64,000 nt of DNA, taken from Hymenolepis diminuta (taxonomy: Eukaryota; Platyhelminthes; Cestoda; Cyclophyllidea; Hymenolepididae). Positions within the stretch are counted from its first letter, which is position 1; each line of letters opens with the position of its first letter. The position numbers and the translations under genes were made by a program. The notes below the pieces were generated by a model that saw nothing but the letters and a program-made list of their open reading frames with translations, ran no database searches and had not been told where the DNA came from. Location of the stretch: the NCBI GenBank assembly GCA_900708905.1, contig CAADRB010000001.1, forward strand, positions 5,673,224 through 5,737,223, read 5' to 3'. This document shows, one piece after another, positions 35,481 through 47,140 of the stretch.

Positions 35481-38400
35481 AGATAAATGGTTGATTTAGG
35501 CCGTGGTTAACGCACATTTTTATTAGACGTCTTAATTACACACTGAGCAGCCAAACAATCTAAACACCTTCTACTCTATTAACAAAATAAATAGAATTTT
35601 TAAAAATTTTCCCAACTTAACTAGGATAAATTATTTATGGAAGATAGTATCGCGATTGGAATGGTTTGGCGCTTAAAACCAAGTTTATTTGGAGGAGAAT
35701 AGAGTGAAGTTGGACCATTCGGATCGTTAAACTTGCATTTTACTCATGAATTTTTAAATACGTCTATCGGAACTTTGCAAGTTTTTATTCGAAGCTGAGT
35801 TAGAAGGTCTCTGATAAATGAAGAATAATATTAAGATTTGTACCTTCCTACATGCGAATTTCCGAGAAATTAGAATTTAAAATTTAATGAAAGATATAAA
35901 TAAATCGAAAAAAGTAGGTAAATAATTAAATTTCTTTATAGGAAAAGAGCTAAATGTTGGGAGAATTTAAACCAAGCCATTTTCAAACTAAAGCAGCAAC
36001 ATCAGACTCCCAAGCCGATGTGGTTGCTTTGCCCAGGAGACATTGTTTTCCCGCTTTTTTTAATGTGGGCACAATATATCACTGCATTCTTTCATAAAAA
36101 GATAGTTAATACTCAAATTTTGCATTTTTCAATTAATTTAAATGTGAAAAATAATTTTTGTTTGGGCATGTGCAAAAGCTATTTAAAATTAATAGTGTAG
36201 GTCATTTTTATATGCTTATCATTTGGCATATAACAAGAAATATTGAATCAAATTTAAATTAATTACTTATCAACTATAATTAAGTAAACTATCTATCATT
36301 TTTCGCATTGAAATTTGACCTTGTCAGGCAGATGTTTGTTATTTAATAAAAATTTTGCTAATGGTATAAGAAATTAATAAACAATGATTTGTCATTAAAA
36401 ATAAACATTTCTCAGACGTTTTAATTATGATTGTTATCCCTCCATTTGATTCAACATGTACTTCCATTATATCGTATTTTGTAAAGCATCTTCTGTTGAA
36501 GGAATTATAAAATAACCTGACAGCATCTTTTTACGCATAACTGATATTTACAATATTTATTTACAATTAGATAATGACATTCTTTTAAATATTTTTTGAG
36601 TCCACTTTTATTTAAAATGAGTTCGTCCGTGGTGACAATAGTGCATTAAGGAAAGAGTAAGCTCGTTAACTTATCATCCTCCACTAGTGAAGTGGTAATC
36701 TTTTTTTTTGTCAGATTTTGGAGTAAATATCTAGTTAAGATAATTTGGCAGTAAACTTGTCCATTGAAAGTAACAAATAGAAAAAAATTGATAATAAAAT
36801 TACCACTAAGTGATGGTTATAAAAATGTTGAGTAAACTAATTGGCCTGAGTGCTAGAAGTAACGCAAGTACGGTGATTACATTGGTGGTTTTAATCCCTA
36901 AAATAAGTCACCCATTACTATAAAGGTTCCGACTCTACTTTTAAATACACAATGGAAGAACAAACAGGTATGATACTAAGTTAGGTTGAGCTCTCCCTAA
37001 TTATATCTCGTCAATTTAGTTACTATCAAACATATGATTAGTTTATTGATTAGGCGGGCAATGTTTTCATAAAATTAAGTTGCTCAGAAAGGGGTAAGAA
37101 CAAATCAAAGTCGGATTTGAGTGATCTTACTTAAAAACTTTCACTTGACAAAATAAAAAGATCGTCATATATGTTGTCAATTATAAGGATGATCCGGGGG
37201 AAGGGAGTACACCCGTGAAAATTGGAGTAATTAAGACGTTGTTCTCTCTAATATTTATCATATTTTTAATTTTAAAATGTACAAAAATGTCAGTACACTG
37301 TTGAGCTTTGAGTTTAATTGTAGTTGATCTAAGACAAGCCGATTGATGGTTGACCAAAAACTTACTTCTCGAAGTACTGTTAGTCAAGTTGAGATTTAGG
37401 AGACCTTGAATTCCTATTTCACATATAAACTGTATATTGTGTGAACATTATTATGTAAAATGTCGAAAATTACATTTACAATCATTTTGTCCATTGTGAA
37501 AATTCATGCTTTAGTACACTGATTGATGCCTTTATTGGGTCTCAAACTAGGTCCACTACGATTGGAATTTTTACAAAGAGCGGTTGTTCATACGAAACAT
37601 ACGTATCCATTTTCTCTCTATTAATCAAATTAGCAGATTTTTAACTTGTTGTAATCTGTTGGCACCTTTGGATTGCATATCAATTATCAGTCAAACCTTA
37701 TCGAGCTCATTAAGAGGAGAATTAGAACTTGATAGGGAAAGGTCGAATGTGTCTGGGTTCATAACGAAGTTTGCATTCTATAATACTCCCAAACTGACCA
37801 TATTTAATCATTGCTGCTACTTACCCACACAATTGGATGTGTTCTAAATTTATTGAGATACACATTAAACTCTGCACTATATGCACACTTTTTACATAAA
37901 TTTATTATTTTTCGTTTGGTTTTGAGACAATTATTCAGTAAAAAAGTTAACGCATAGCATTTACTAATTATTGAAGGCAAGAATAGAGAGATTTTATCCA
38001 GTGGTTTTGAAATTACAAATCATTTGCTGCTTAATGTAGAGGACATTTGCATTATTTTATGCCACCATGGACACTAATTAAGCTTATCTTTCTGTGGCTT
38101 TTAAATGGAGTAAAGTTTTTTCTTGTCTCTCAAATATATTATAGTTTTAAGATTAGAGATAATGGGGTAGCCAATGTCTTTTTGGTTACACTTTGAACAA
38201 TCAACTTGTACATGACTCTTCATAAATAAGCATTCTCAAAATTTTTTTAAATGACAACTTTTTAACTCACGTGCTTCGTGTTTTTTATTTACAAGATGAA
38301 ACTTTGTTAAATAATTAAATGAATTTATACTGTATTTATTGTTATATTAAAGCATCTTTCAGAAAAAGTTTTCTTAGGGTGTTAAAAAGTTGGGTGTATC

Positions 38401-41400
38401 CTTAAAAATTTCACATCTTAAATATTTTTGTTTAATCTCACTTAAACAAAATCATTATTAATGTTGCTTTTTATGGCGTTCTTGAAACAGCGATTAATAA
38501 ATCTAAATTTAACTCAATGTCATAAAATAATTGCCCAATTATTGATGACAACTAATAATTCATTATTGACGATATGAAAAAAAGTTATAATTTATGCATT
38601 TTATTGCTAAATTATTGCAATTATTTTAAGAAAACCCTTTATTTAAGGATATTTAAAATATTTATGCCGGGTGGCGTATTAATACGAGGCCTCACCGTAT
38701 ATCTGCAGGTATTTGATTTCTCATACTCGGCACTCATCTTGCAGTACCGGGTTTCATGGCCATGGCTAGAAACGTTTGATTATCATTCAAGTGTATCTTC
38801 CCGCAAAAAGCAATCGACTACGTCGACTACCTGAAGATTCCCTTCGCAGTCGCATAAATTACTACGACCGCTTATGAGTGTTGTGGGGACACAATCGAAT
38901 GGAAAACGCAAAATTGTCAGTGATTCACTTTTTGAAGGAACACAGAGAAGTTTAAAAACTTAAAATCTTGACAAATGTAAATTCTTTGAGCTAACTTAAG
39001 GACTTAATTCTCTTTGAGTTTTTTTAGAAGAAATCTTCTGAGTGTATATTGGTGCAAATTGTCGACCATTTTTGAAGACCTCTGCTCGGAAAGCAGATCG
39101 CATTTACTTAGAAACAAACGATGGTGTACATTTGTAACTTTGTAATTTGAAATGAACATAAGTCATGGACGATCGCATTAGCATGGCAAGCGGTTGGCGC
39201 TTCCTACTGCCAATTTGGGGATGGTTATGGCTGTTGACTAAAATGAAATATTTTACCCAATAGAAATTAATGTAACACATTTACAAGTTTATTAATTTTT
39301 TACTAATTACCTACGAATTTTACATAATTGTAGGTTGCTGCTACGGGCAAATTGCAAAAATTTGCTTAATTCTGTGTTATTATTGAAATTCGGGGATGGA
39401 GATCTGCTTCTCTTTGGGGAAGCATTAAGCTACTAAACATCAATGCAGAATAACTGAAGTCTCCGTCAATAAAATTAAATATTTAAGTTCAAAGAGTTAC
39501 TAGTGGAACAGTAGGCCATTTTAGCGGGTGCAAATTGATCATTATTTTGGCAGAGGGCTTACAAGTATATGGGAGATCAGCTAGCTCATATTCCTTGTTC
39601 AAAACTTATGAATAAATTCTAAAAGCCTATCAGTTTCAAAGTCTGTCGCAAATACAATGAAGTGACAATTCAATATCATTACAATCGTCTTAATTAAACG
39701 TTTTATTTTTGCTTTAAAAATTTTAATCAAGTAATCTTAATAAATAGATTAATGAAGACGGAATTATATTATTCACAGACGGAGTTTTTCAAATTCTAGG
39801 CCTACAACAAAGGTAGGTAAACTTAAAAGAGGGTAAGGTTAATATTACTTTGTCTTAAACACTTATCAGCCATTTTGAGCGAAAAAACTTTAAATTCATT
39901 TTTGATAAGAAATTCGCGTCGTTGCTAACCGATTTTAAACAATTTTGTTAGTCATTACAATTGATATGTGGATATCGACGACATTGCATTTGCGATCTGC
40001 AATTCTACAAATCAGCAGACTAAACTTCTCTCCATCTAAACGTGGAATCTTTATAACAATACATGCATAAAGTCCATACAAAGTCGTTTTAGATATTTCA
40101 AAAAGTTGAGCATTTTTTCCTGGGTTAGAAATCTCTGAAACTTTCAATTACTAAATATAAATTATTATCAAAGTATTTTCCAGTAAACGATCAATTACAT
40201 GACGTAAATTGAAATAGTTACATTTTGTTTCTACTGAAAATATAGCTTTTAAATAAATAAAATATTAATTTGCTGATACTTTTTTCCAATTCAATGCAAA
40301 TAATGTTTTCAAAATAATTTTAATTTAAAATAATTGTTGTTACATCTTTAATGCCATATTAGTATGGGATGACAAGAAAATCACCTCATGATATTGTGTT
40401 TGGAAGAAAAAATGATAGGTAAGTCATCATCACTTATCTTCATCCCCAGTGGGATTATAAAAATGAAGGAATTGGCGTAAATATTCGTCAGAGATCATGT
40501 GCAGGTTCTTCACAATTTTATAGTGGGCACATATAAACGAAGATCTATAGTCATAGTGGAATATACATCTGTACTGTGATTAAATACGGAATATGAAATC
40601 GATAATAAACGGCACATGAATTTGAATGAATGGACATTTACTAATTTAAACAAATTTAACTGCACTTAGTAGTTTGTAGGAAAATTTATAAATGTGCGAC
40701 CTATATTTTGTGTTTGAAATTAAACTTGCGCCGTGCGTAATGCATAAGCGTTCCAAAGTGACTGAATAAATTAAATTATCAAATATAATAAAACGGTAAC
40801 CATGTGAATAAAAGTCTCTAAATTACAGTTAAACTTAAGTAAAATAGCTCGGAGTATGATCCACACATTTTCATTTGCAAATATTCTGCATCATCCAACT
40901 GCGCAATTTTTGTTTACTCTGTAAACAGTGCAACTTGTTTAAGCTACATATCTGGTTAGTCCTCTGGTTAGTATCCTCTACTCAACAGTCTTCGATGCTA
41001 AGTATCGAAAACCGAAGTAACAGTTCCTAATTTTGCACCCTTGACCTCTTTAGCCCCTTTATGTCACTACTTAAGTGTTGATAAGAGCAAAAAAAATAAT
41101 TTAAACTTTTAAGGTACTTGTAAAATGTCCTCGCGGAAAGGAAATATTTTTATCTTTATATAAAATTTTTCGCCGTTGTAATATTTTTGCACGCAGAGAA
41201 AAGTAGTATGAAGAAAGGGACTCAAATTTTATTTTTGGCGCTCCGTTAGTTTTGCATGAAACAAGCAAAATTACAAGGCATCTTTTTCCTGAGCTTTAAA
41301 GATTCATTTGCGTAGCCCTAGAATCCTCACGATGCGAAGTTTTTTATGACAAAACGAAAAATGAAATTTCGCCATATTTTACTACTAACTTTGAGTACTT

Positions 41401-42124
41401 ATGATAAGGCAGAGTTAATGAGCTTATTTTAATAGCAGATTAATTGAGGTTATGTGATAATTTGTTAACACTTAAAGTCAACGAATTTTATGCCAGATTA
41501 TTTAACCTTCTTAAGCATTGGGAAAAAGTAATTTGAGGTTAAAATTTTGGCTATCGTGATTGGAAGCAGGTCAAAGGAGTCGTGGAATTTGAATTTCAAA
41601 ATGTGATCTACCAATTTGTAATTACTTTACAATTCAAATGCGAAAATCAAATAGACTGAGTTTCTTTGAAACCTTCACCTCCCACTGTTAAGATTGTACA
41701 ACTTATCTACAACAATGAGAGTATTTATAAAAATAGAGATCATTGCTCATAAATCTGCATAGATTAAACAGTTTAACGCCGGGCAAATTATATATAAAGA
41801 TGAATAAAAATTTTCTACATTAATTTTATTCAAACAAATTAAAATTTAAATGTGTGAACAAATAAATAAAATGTAACAAAGAAAGATAAAACTACGTTTG
41901 ACCATTAAGTATTTTCTATTATTACTCCATTATGATACATTTAGGTATCTAAGTGCTTCAATAGATGTATCGACATGCGAGACGTACAGATTAGACGTCA
42001 AAAGGTATTAAATTTAAGACTCTGCCTTCAAAGCAATATAAAATGTTACAAATCAATTTTAAAATGTTATATAAGTTAACCCACTCGGGCATAAAAGTAA
42101 TATTTAAGAGAAAGCATAACTGAA

Positions 42125-42422
42125 TTATATAAAATCTGAGTTCACATTGAGTAGATACAACTTACAAAGCTCTGCTATCTCATCTCTGCTATGGTAAACA
42201 TGTAAACACTGAGGAATATCAAGTAAGTCTATTCCTCTTCTCAAATATTGAAAGAAGAACGATGTCGAGGGGTAAGATCGACCCTTCTTGATTAAAATAC
42301 GGTCGATACGCATTGATTAACGTAGGCAAGCATTTGATGGAATTTTGGTAAACGAATCGTTGAAATTCCAATTTCCAAAGGTAAATTACTTCATTGGAAA
42401 ATATTGAACAAATCGGATCCAA
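42125..42422 (-). other. Two overlapping minus-strand open frames upstream of the channel gene, function not recognised
   Basis: Frames of 67 and 62 codons overlap in different phases about 420 bp before the channel start, on the opposite strand. The second contains LLDIPQCLHVY followed by a Leu/Tyr-rich stretch, vaguely like the BACK region of Kelch proteins but too short and irregular to assign. They could be one frameshifted relic or chance. Confidence 0.12.
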
Positions 42423-42835
42423 AGTTTAAATAAAGTTATTCAGTATCAGTTTCTTCTAAAAACTTAAAAATGCACGTATTTATATTATTTTGAGTAATAA
42501 TAATAATAGCAGGAACCCATAAAAATTCAAAAGTGTCTAAAATTAAGTTAGTTAGGGTAGATTTTTGGTATTTGTTAGGCGGAATAATTTTGAACTTGTC
42601 TATAAAAAATAAATTTTTTGACGGTTAATTTGACGGCGATTATGGCCACTTTAATTTTTAAAGTATCGTCATTTGGAAATTTAATTTCTTTATCAATTGG
42701 GATTTATTAATCAGGGAAATGATATAATATATTTTGAATATGATATCTTCTCCTTCGATCTTAACAATCACCATGAATAAATCACATTCTGTTTGGCTAA
42801 TCTGAATCAGCCAATGGGAATGCACTTCTGCTAAG

Positions 42836-42838
42836 CAG
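42836..42838 (+). other. Possible 3' splice site just upstream of the channel start codon
   Basis: A CAG preceded by a weak pyrimidine run (TTCTG) lies 4 bases before the first ATG. The frame is open upstream from 42801, so a 5' exon could join here and move the true start elsewhere. The tract is poor and no partner exon was recognised, so this is only a possibility. Confidence 0.18.
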
Positions 42839-42842
42839 GTTC

Positions 42843-44636
42843 ATGGGTAAGAAATGCGAAGGTATTTTACCGGCCAGATTAATATGTACTTCTCTATTTT
42901 CAATGGAACCAATATCAGTCAAGAGTGATTCCGGGAGGTCTCTATGCCAACGTTTACGTAGTGCTTTTATGCTCTTTTGCCGATGCACCACAGTTCGAGG
43001 TCTTGGCAAGTTATGGCAAGGTCCCAAATTCCTCCGAATTATCTGGGCCATTTTTGTGGTATCCATGATGTCGGTCCTTATTATCTCTGTTCTTTTTCTA
43101 ATTATTGATTTTCTTAACTATGATGTTGGTGTTCATACTCGGCTCCTTCTTGATGAACCTTCGCCGTTTCCTTCTCTTACAATCTGTCATCATTATCCTT
43201 TCTCTCTCCAAGCTCGGAAACTTTGGCAAGAAAAGAAAGTTCTGTCTCCTGGACAATTTAATCGTTATATGCGAAATTTAACCTGGACCAGTCTGCTCAA
43301 TAATGATGTAAATGCGGCGGAAGCTATCACTTTTTATGATAGCTTGTCGGTTTACTATCAGAATCTCAAACCAGAAGAGGCTAGAGCCTTAGGGCATGAT
43401 CACAAAATCTTTCTCAATTGCATGCGAGTTGCTTCCCAGACAAACATTATAGAAGATGACTGCAGAGTGCTAAGCGGCTACAAAGTAAAACAGTTTTCTC
43501 ATCATCAGTATCTCAACTGTCACACTTTTGAACCTGAAAGTCATTTAGAAGCACTACGGACATCTTTTCTCAGTCTGATCGTCAGCATGGGTCCGAAAGA
43601 AAGTTTTGGTCCTGATGAACAGGCTTTTCTTCCAGATATTTTTGAACAAGCTAAAGGTCTGCGAGTGGTTGTTCACGAACCTGGGACCTATCCTGACTTG
43701 GAAAAGTTCGGTCTACATGCTGAACCTGGGAAGTTGAATGAAATTGGGTATGAGCCTGTAAAATGGACAAAAATGAATACTCCTACGCGACCATGTTTTC
43801 ATACAGGTCCACAGTACAAGGATCTAGATGAAGTCTACAATTATACCCATGAGCAGTGTATATTACTTCATCAGCAAAAAGAAATTATAGACGAATGCGG
43901 TTGTTACTACGTGATGAATCCTCGACCATCTTTTCCTACAGAGGAAAAACCTTATTGTGGAAAAATGTGGCCAAGGATGGATACGGAGGAGTTTGTCAGG
44001 AGGTTAAACTGTATTGAAGCTAAATTAAACATATCTGTGAAACAAAAGTATGATGGAACCGTATGTCAACCCCAATGTGAGTACTACACCTACGATTCAA
44101 CAATCTCCATAACAAAGTGGCGAGCTCATCCATGGCAACTCTACTGGTTACGAGTGCAGACTCAAGCCGTACGATTAGCAAAGGCGTTTGCAGAAAATAA
44201 TACTAATGCGAGTATAACAGAAAGTCTGGGTTATAAAATGTGGCAACGGTATTTGAGTGAGAAGAATTTACAAGAAATTCCAGTTGAAGCAACCTGGAAT
44301 GACTCAGTTCGACCTCCCGACATATTGCGACATATAAACTTGGATATTGATGAAAGCATTTCAACAAATACTGATGGATTTGCTTATATTGTGCTTAAGA
44401 GGAAGTCCCAGAACACAAAAGACAACACAGAAAAGCTGGTTCTTACTTTAAATGTTCTTGCCTCTCGAATTGGCGGCCTGTGTTCTGTAACCGTCGGTAT
44501 TACAGCAGCCTGCGTTGTAGAGATAATTGAGTTCATTTATTACTCCAACAAATCTAGGAACAAAGATCAGGAAAAGCCGAAGAAAACGACTGACAGCAGT
44601 GAACAATATGAAGAAAAGAAACGTGAAGCTGCTTGA
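42843..44636 (+). CDS. DEG/ENaC-family cation channel subunit, single open frame of 597 codons
   Basis: The product is predicted to be a plasma-membrane subunit of a trimeric, amiloride-type Na+/cation channel. The layout is canonical: cytoplasmic N-terminus (1-65), TM1 (about 66-90), the post-TM1 motif FPSLTIC (109-115), a large extracellular domain with 12 cysteines from C115 to C412 including ECGCYY (351-356) and a C-x3-C pair (408/412), TM2 (about 543-567, IGG...EIIEFIYY), and a short Lys/Glu-rich tail. Possible N-glycosylation sites are N145, N333, N396, N452, N455 and N486. Length is typical of the family (about 500-700). Two hallmarks differ: R52-G53 replaces His-Gly before TM1, and G552-I553-T554 replaces the G-x-S filter. 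M1 is the first Met after an in-frame stop at 42798; M21 (42903) is an alternative start. No intron is needed. Subfamily (acid-, peptide- or mechano-gated) cannot be assigned from sequence alone. Confidence 0.95.
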   Translation: MGKKCEGILPARLICTSLFSMEPISVKSDSGRSLCQRLRSAFMLFCRCTTVRGLGKLWQGPKFLRIIWAIFVVSMMSVLIISVLFLIIDFLNYDVGVHTRLLLDEPSPFPSLTICHHYPFSLQARKLWQEKKVLSPGQFNRYMRNLTWTSLLNNDVNAAEAITFYDSLSVYYQNLKPEEARALGHDHKIFLNCMRVASQTNIIEDDCRVLSGYKVKQFSHHQYLNCHTFEPESHLEALRTSFLSLIVSMGPKESFGPDEQAFLPDIFEQAKGLRVVVHEPGTYPDLEKFGLHAEPGKLNEIGYEPVKWTKMNTPTRPCFHTGPQYKDLDEVYNYTHEQCILLHQQKEIIDECGCYYVMNPRPSFPTEEKPYCGKMWPRMDTEEFVRRLNCIEAKLNISVKQKYDGTVCQPQCEYYTYDSTISITKWRAHPWQLYWLRVQTQAVRLAKAFAENNTNASITESLGYKMWQRYLSEKNLQEIPVEATWNDSVRPPDILRHINLDIDESISTNTDGFAYIVLKRKSQNTKDNTEKLVLTLNVLASRIGGLCSVTVGITAACVVEIIEFIYYSNKSRNKDQEKPKKTTDSSEQYEEKKREAA

Positions 44637-45011
44637 AATGTACGTTAGTTATCCTGTATACATGCTCTAAAGTCTCCTCTTATATATTGGCCCCCCTCAG
44701 AATGCTCATTTGACATTTTAAACGTTCGAATTTTGACTCTCTGTAAAAATTGGCCCTATTATCCACTACAGCTTGGTGATGAGCCGGACAACAAATTTTC
44801 ATAAACGTATTTAAATATTAGCACCCAATACATTTACGTGGGATAATTTTAAATCACACGTGCACAAATCCGTATGAGAAAAATATACTCTTGCCATTCC
44901 ATTGGAGGTACTTTTGTTCTGATTTGCTGCTATTCAAAGAAGTCTGATTTGAAAAAAGATGGCATAACGCATGGAATTCAAAATGATAGTTGCGGTATTT
45001 AGAAAAGAGGG

Positions 45012-45017
45012 AATAAA
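45012..45017 (+). promoter_or_regulatory. Candidate polyadenylation signal AATAAA for the channel gene
   Basis: This is the first AATAAA after the stop codon at 44634-44636, giving a 3' UTR of about 380-400 bases. It is followed by a short GT-containing stretch (ATTGTGGG). AATAAA is frequent by chance in DNA this rich in A+T, so confidence is low. Confidence 0.25.
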
Positions 45018-46261
45018 ATTTCCAGATTGTGGGAATTTGAAAATTTAAATAATTACAATAATAATGACATAACGCTCCATTTCCTAACTTATATTTTGAA
45101 TAAGTATATTTTTCATTTTAATTTGCTATCATTCATACTTTAAGTACGTTAAGCGTCATTAAAGTTTGTCAACTTTATGAACTGAAATGAAAAATGATGG
45201 GACAATTCTTTTTACGTCTAATCTAATTTTTAATAGGGAAAATTTTGGGTTTTAATACTAAAAAAGGTGAAATAATAATAACGAGTTATTATCATTTTTC
45301 AGAACTGGAGCTGTGAATTTTCTGCGGGGGGATACTATTAAGTGTAAGAAATTAAAGTTATTGATGTAAACCAACAGTCATTTCCGAAACTCAAAAACGA
45401 AATGAAATTTAATTTGTGCACTTGGGAATATGTGAGGTGACTTGATGTGATATAGAAATACAAATTTTAATTATTCTAGAAGGAAACTGATTTTATTTTT
45501 ATATTTTAATATGCAAGTTATATGAGATTTACTTGATAACAGCGGAATGTTAAGCAATTGCAACTAAACCGATGTAAATCGGAATGAAATGCAGTTGAGA
45601 AGGTTTAAAAAATCCACTTTATATATATTTACGGAATTGGTACTTCTGTAAAATTTGCCCTTCTCCATCGATTTGATTAACACAAAGTTGGTTTGCTACT
45701 AAACTGGAAGACATTTTGATAGATCCCCTCTGCGATTTCAGTTTCATTACTTCCAAACGGCTGATATTTTAAACTTGCTTATGTCTGTCTGTCAGGTTCT
45801 TTCAGATGAATGGTTGTAACATTGGATTCTTTGTACAACTATTAAAATTTCGGTGAAAAGAATCCAATATTTTATCTTGATTCCATGTTTATGCACTCTT
45901 GAGTAATGCTGATGGTCAAACGCATTGTGTATCTGCTGGTTTTGGGCTTTGCAATCCAGTTAGCACCTTGTAGATTCAAACGTGGATTTTCGGTCACGCA
46001 GCACTTTGTGTATATTTGGCGGTATTCATGGCAGAATTTGCGTTTAACATAACCTCAGTATGACGCATCTTTAATCAAAATGAGACTGAAATTTCTTCGG
46101 TTTGTCCTGGTTTTGCTCCCAGAGACAAAAGAGATCTTAATTTTAAAAACACATTATAATTTCATCAACAAACTTATATATGCTTGATAATTTTGCACCT
46201 TAAGGCATTATTAATATCTACAATAGCACAAAAATTTGCAATTTTTAATTGTAAAAGGCAA

Positions 46262-46395
46262 TTGAAATCGATTGACAGTAAGTCTAACAAGTGGTAAAGG
46301 GGAGGGGATCAAAAGGATGCAGAGAGCAACGTCGGGGTATTAAAGAGCTTTACCTCATCTGATTTTGGACTTGATCTGTGCAATATTTTCTAATT
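46262..46395 (+). repeat. Dispersed repeat B, copy 2
   Basis: This is the partner of 22310-22430, with GGTAAAGGGGAGGGGATCAA and GCAGAGAGCAA in the same order. Similarity fades after about 46395. It has no coding capacity. It lies about 1.6 kb downstream of the channel gene. Confidence 0.5.
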
Positions 46396-47113
46396 TGGCG
46401 GTTCACGCTCCGTAATTCAAATTTTACGAGTTGTCCACCAAAACTGCAGCAGATGCTCGCCCATGATGATCAGTGCCTATTGACCGCTATTATTTAATAA
46501 CGAAGGACTGGTCTTGCTGTTTCTCCTAATTTTTCCCCCAATGTTTGAGAAGGCAAACAATGTTATACAATTTTTCACAACACAGGCGAAGGCATAATTA
46601 GATGAGTATTAAAAGATTTAATTTTAAATGAATTACACTTTGAATTTACATAAGAAATAAGTGGATTTTTGATAAATAACAATTTAGATTCTGCCTCACT
46701 TTTGTCAAAATCAAACAGAAAAAACTTCCAAATATGCATTTGGTAAATAATAAAACATTATTTTGAATCGCTATGATTTGTGTCTAACTGTAATCAACAA
46801 ACCAGTTATTAGATAGGGACGAGTAGCCAATTACTTTTATTCGGCTTCAATTTACTTACTTTATTAATTTGTATTTCCAGTTCTGAGATAATAATTAAAC
46901 AAACGCCCTTTATACAGAATGAATTCGACTAAGAAGTTCTTGGCCAATAATGTAATGAATTTCCTAAATGTCATTCGCAATATTAAATACCAAAATCGCA
47001 CAGATATTAAATTTTTAACGAATAGACAGTTATTTTGTTTTAAGGGTAATTATAAGTGGAATTTGTCATTCGATATTTGCTTAGATATCCAAAATATATC
47101 GATTGGCTGACCT

Positions 47114-47140
47114 TATATATATATATAGATATATATATTT
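47114..47140. repeat. (TA)n microsatellite with one GA interruption
   Basis: TATATATA runs either side of a single AGATA interruption. Confidence 0.85.

Larger units (their letters stand above)
33721..42124. other. Large non-coding stretch
   Basis: About 8.4 kb between the gypsy-like fossil and the channel gene region. Apart from the entries at 34082 and 35382, only chance-length frames (36018, 37181, 37584, 38574, 39935) are present, none with a recognisable domain. Confidence 0.6.

Noticed and set aside
42125..42313. Resemblance to the BACK region of Kelch/BTB proteins
   Set aside because: The match is a few residues long, needs gaps, and has no BTB or Kelch sequence nearby.
42797..43066. 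89-codon minus-strand frame over the channel start
   Set aside because: It is the antisense shadow of the DEG/ENaC coding sequence.
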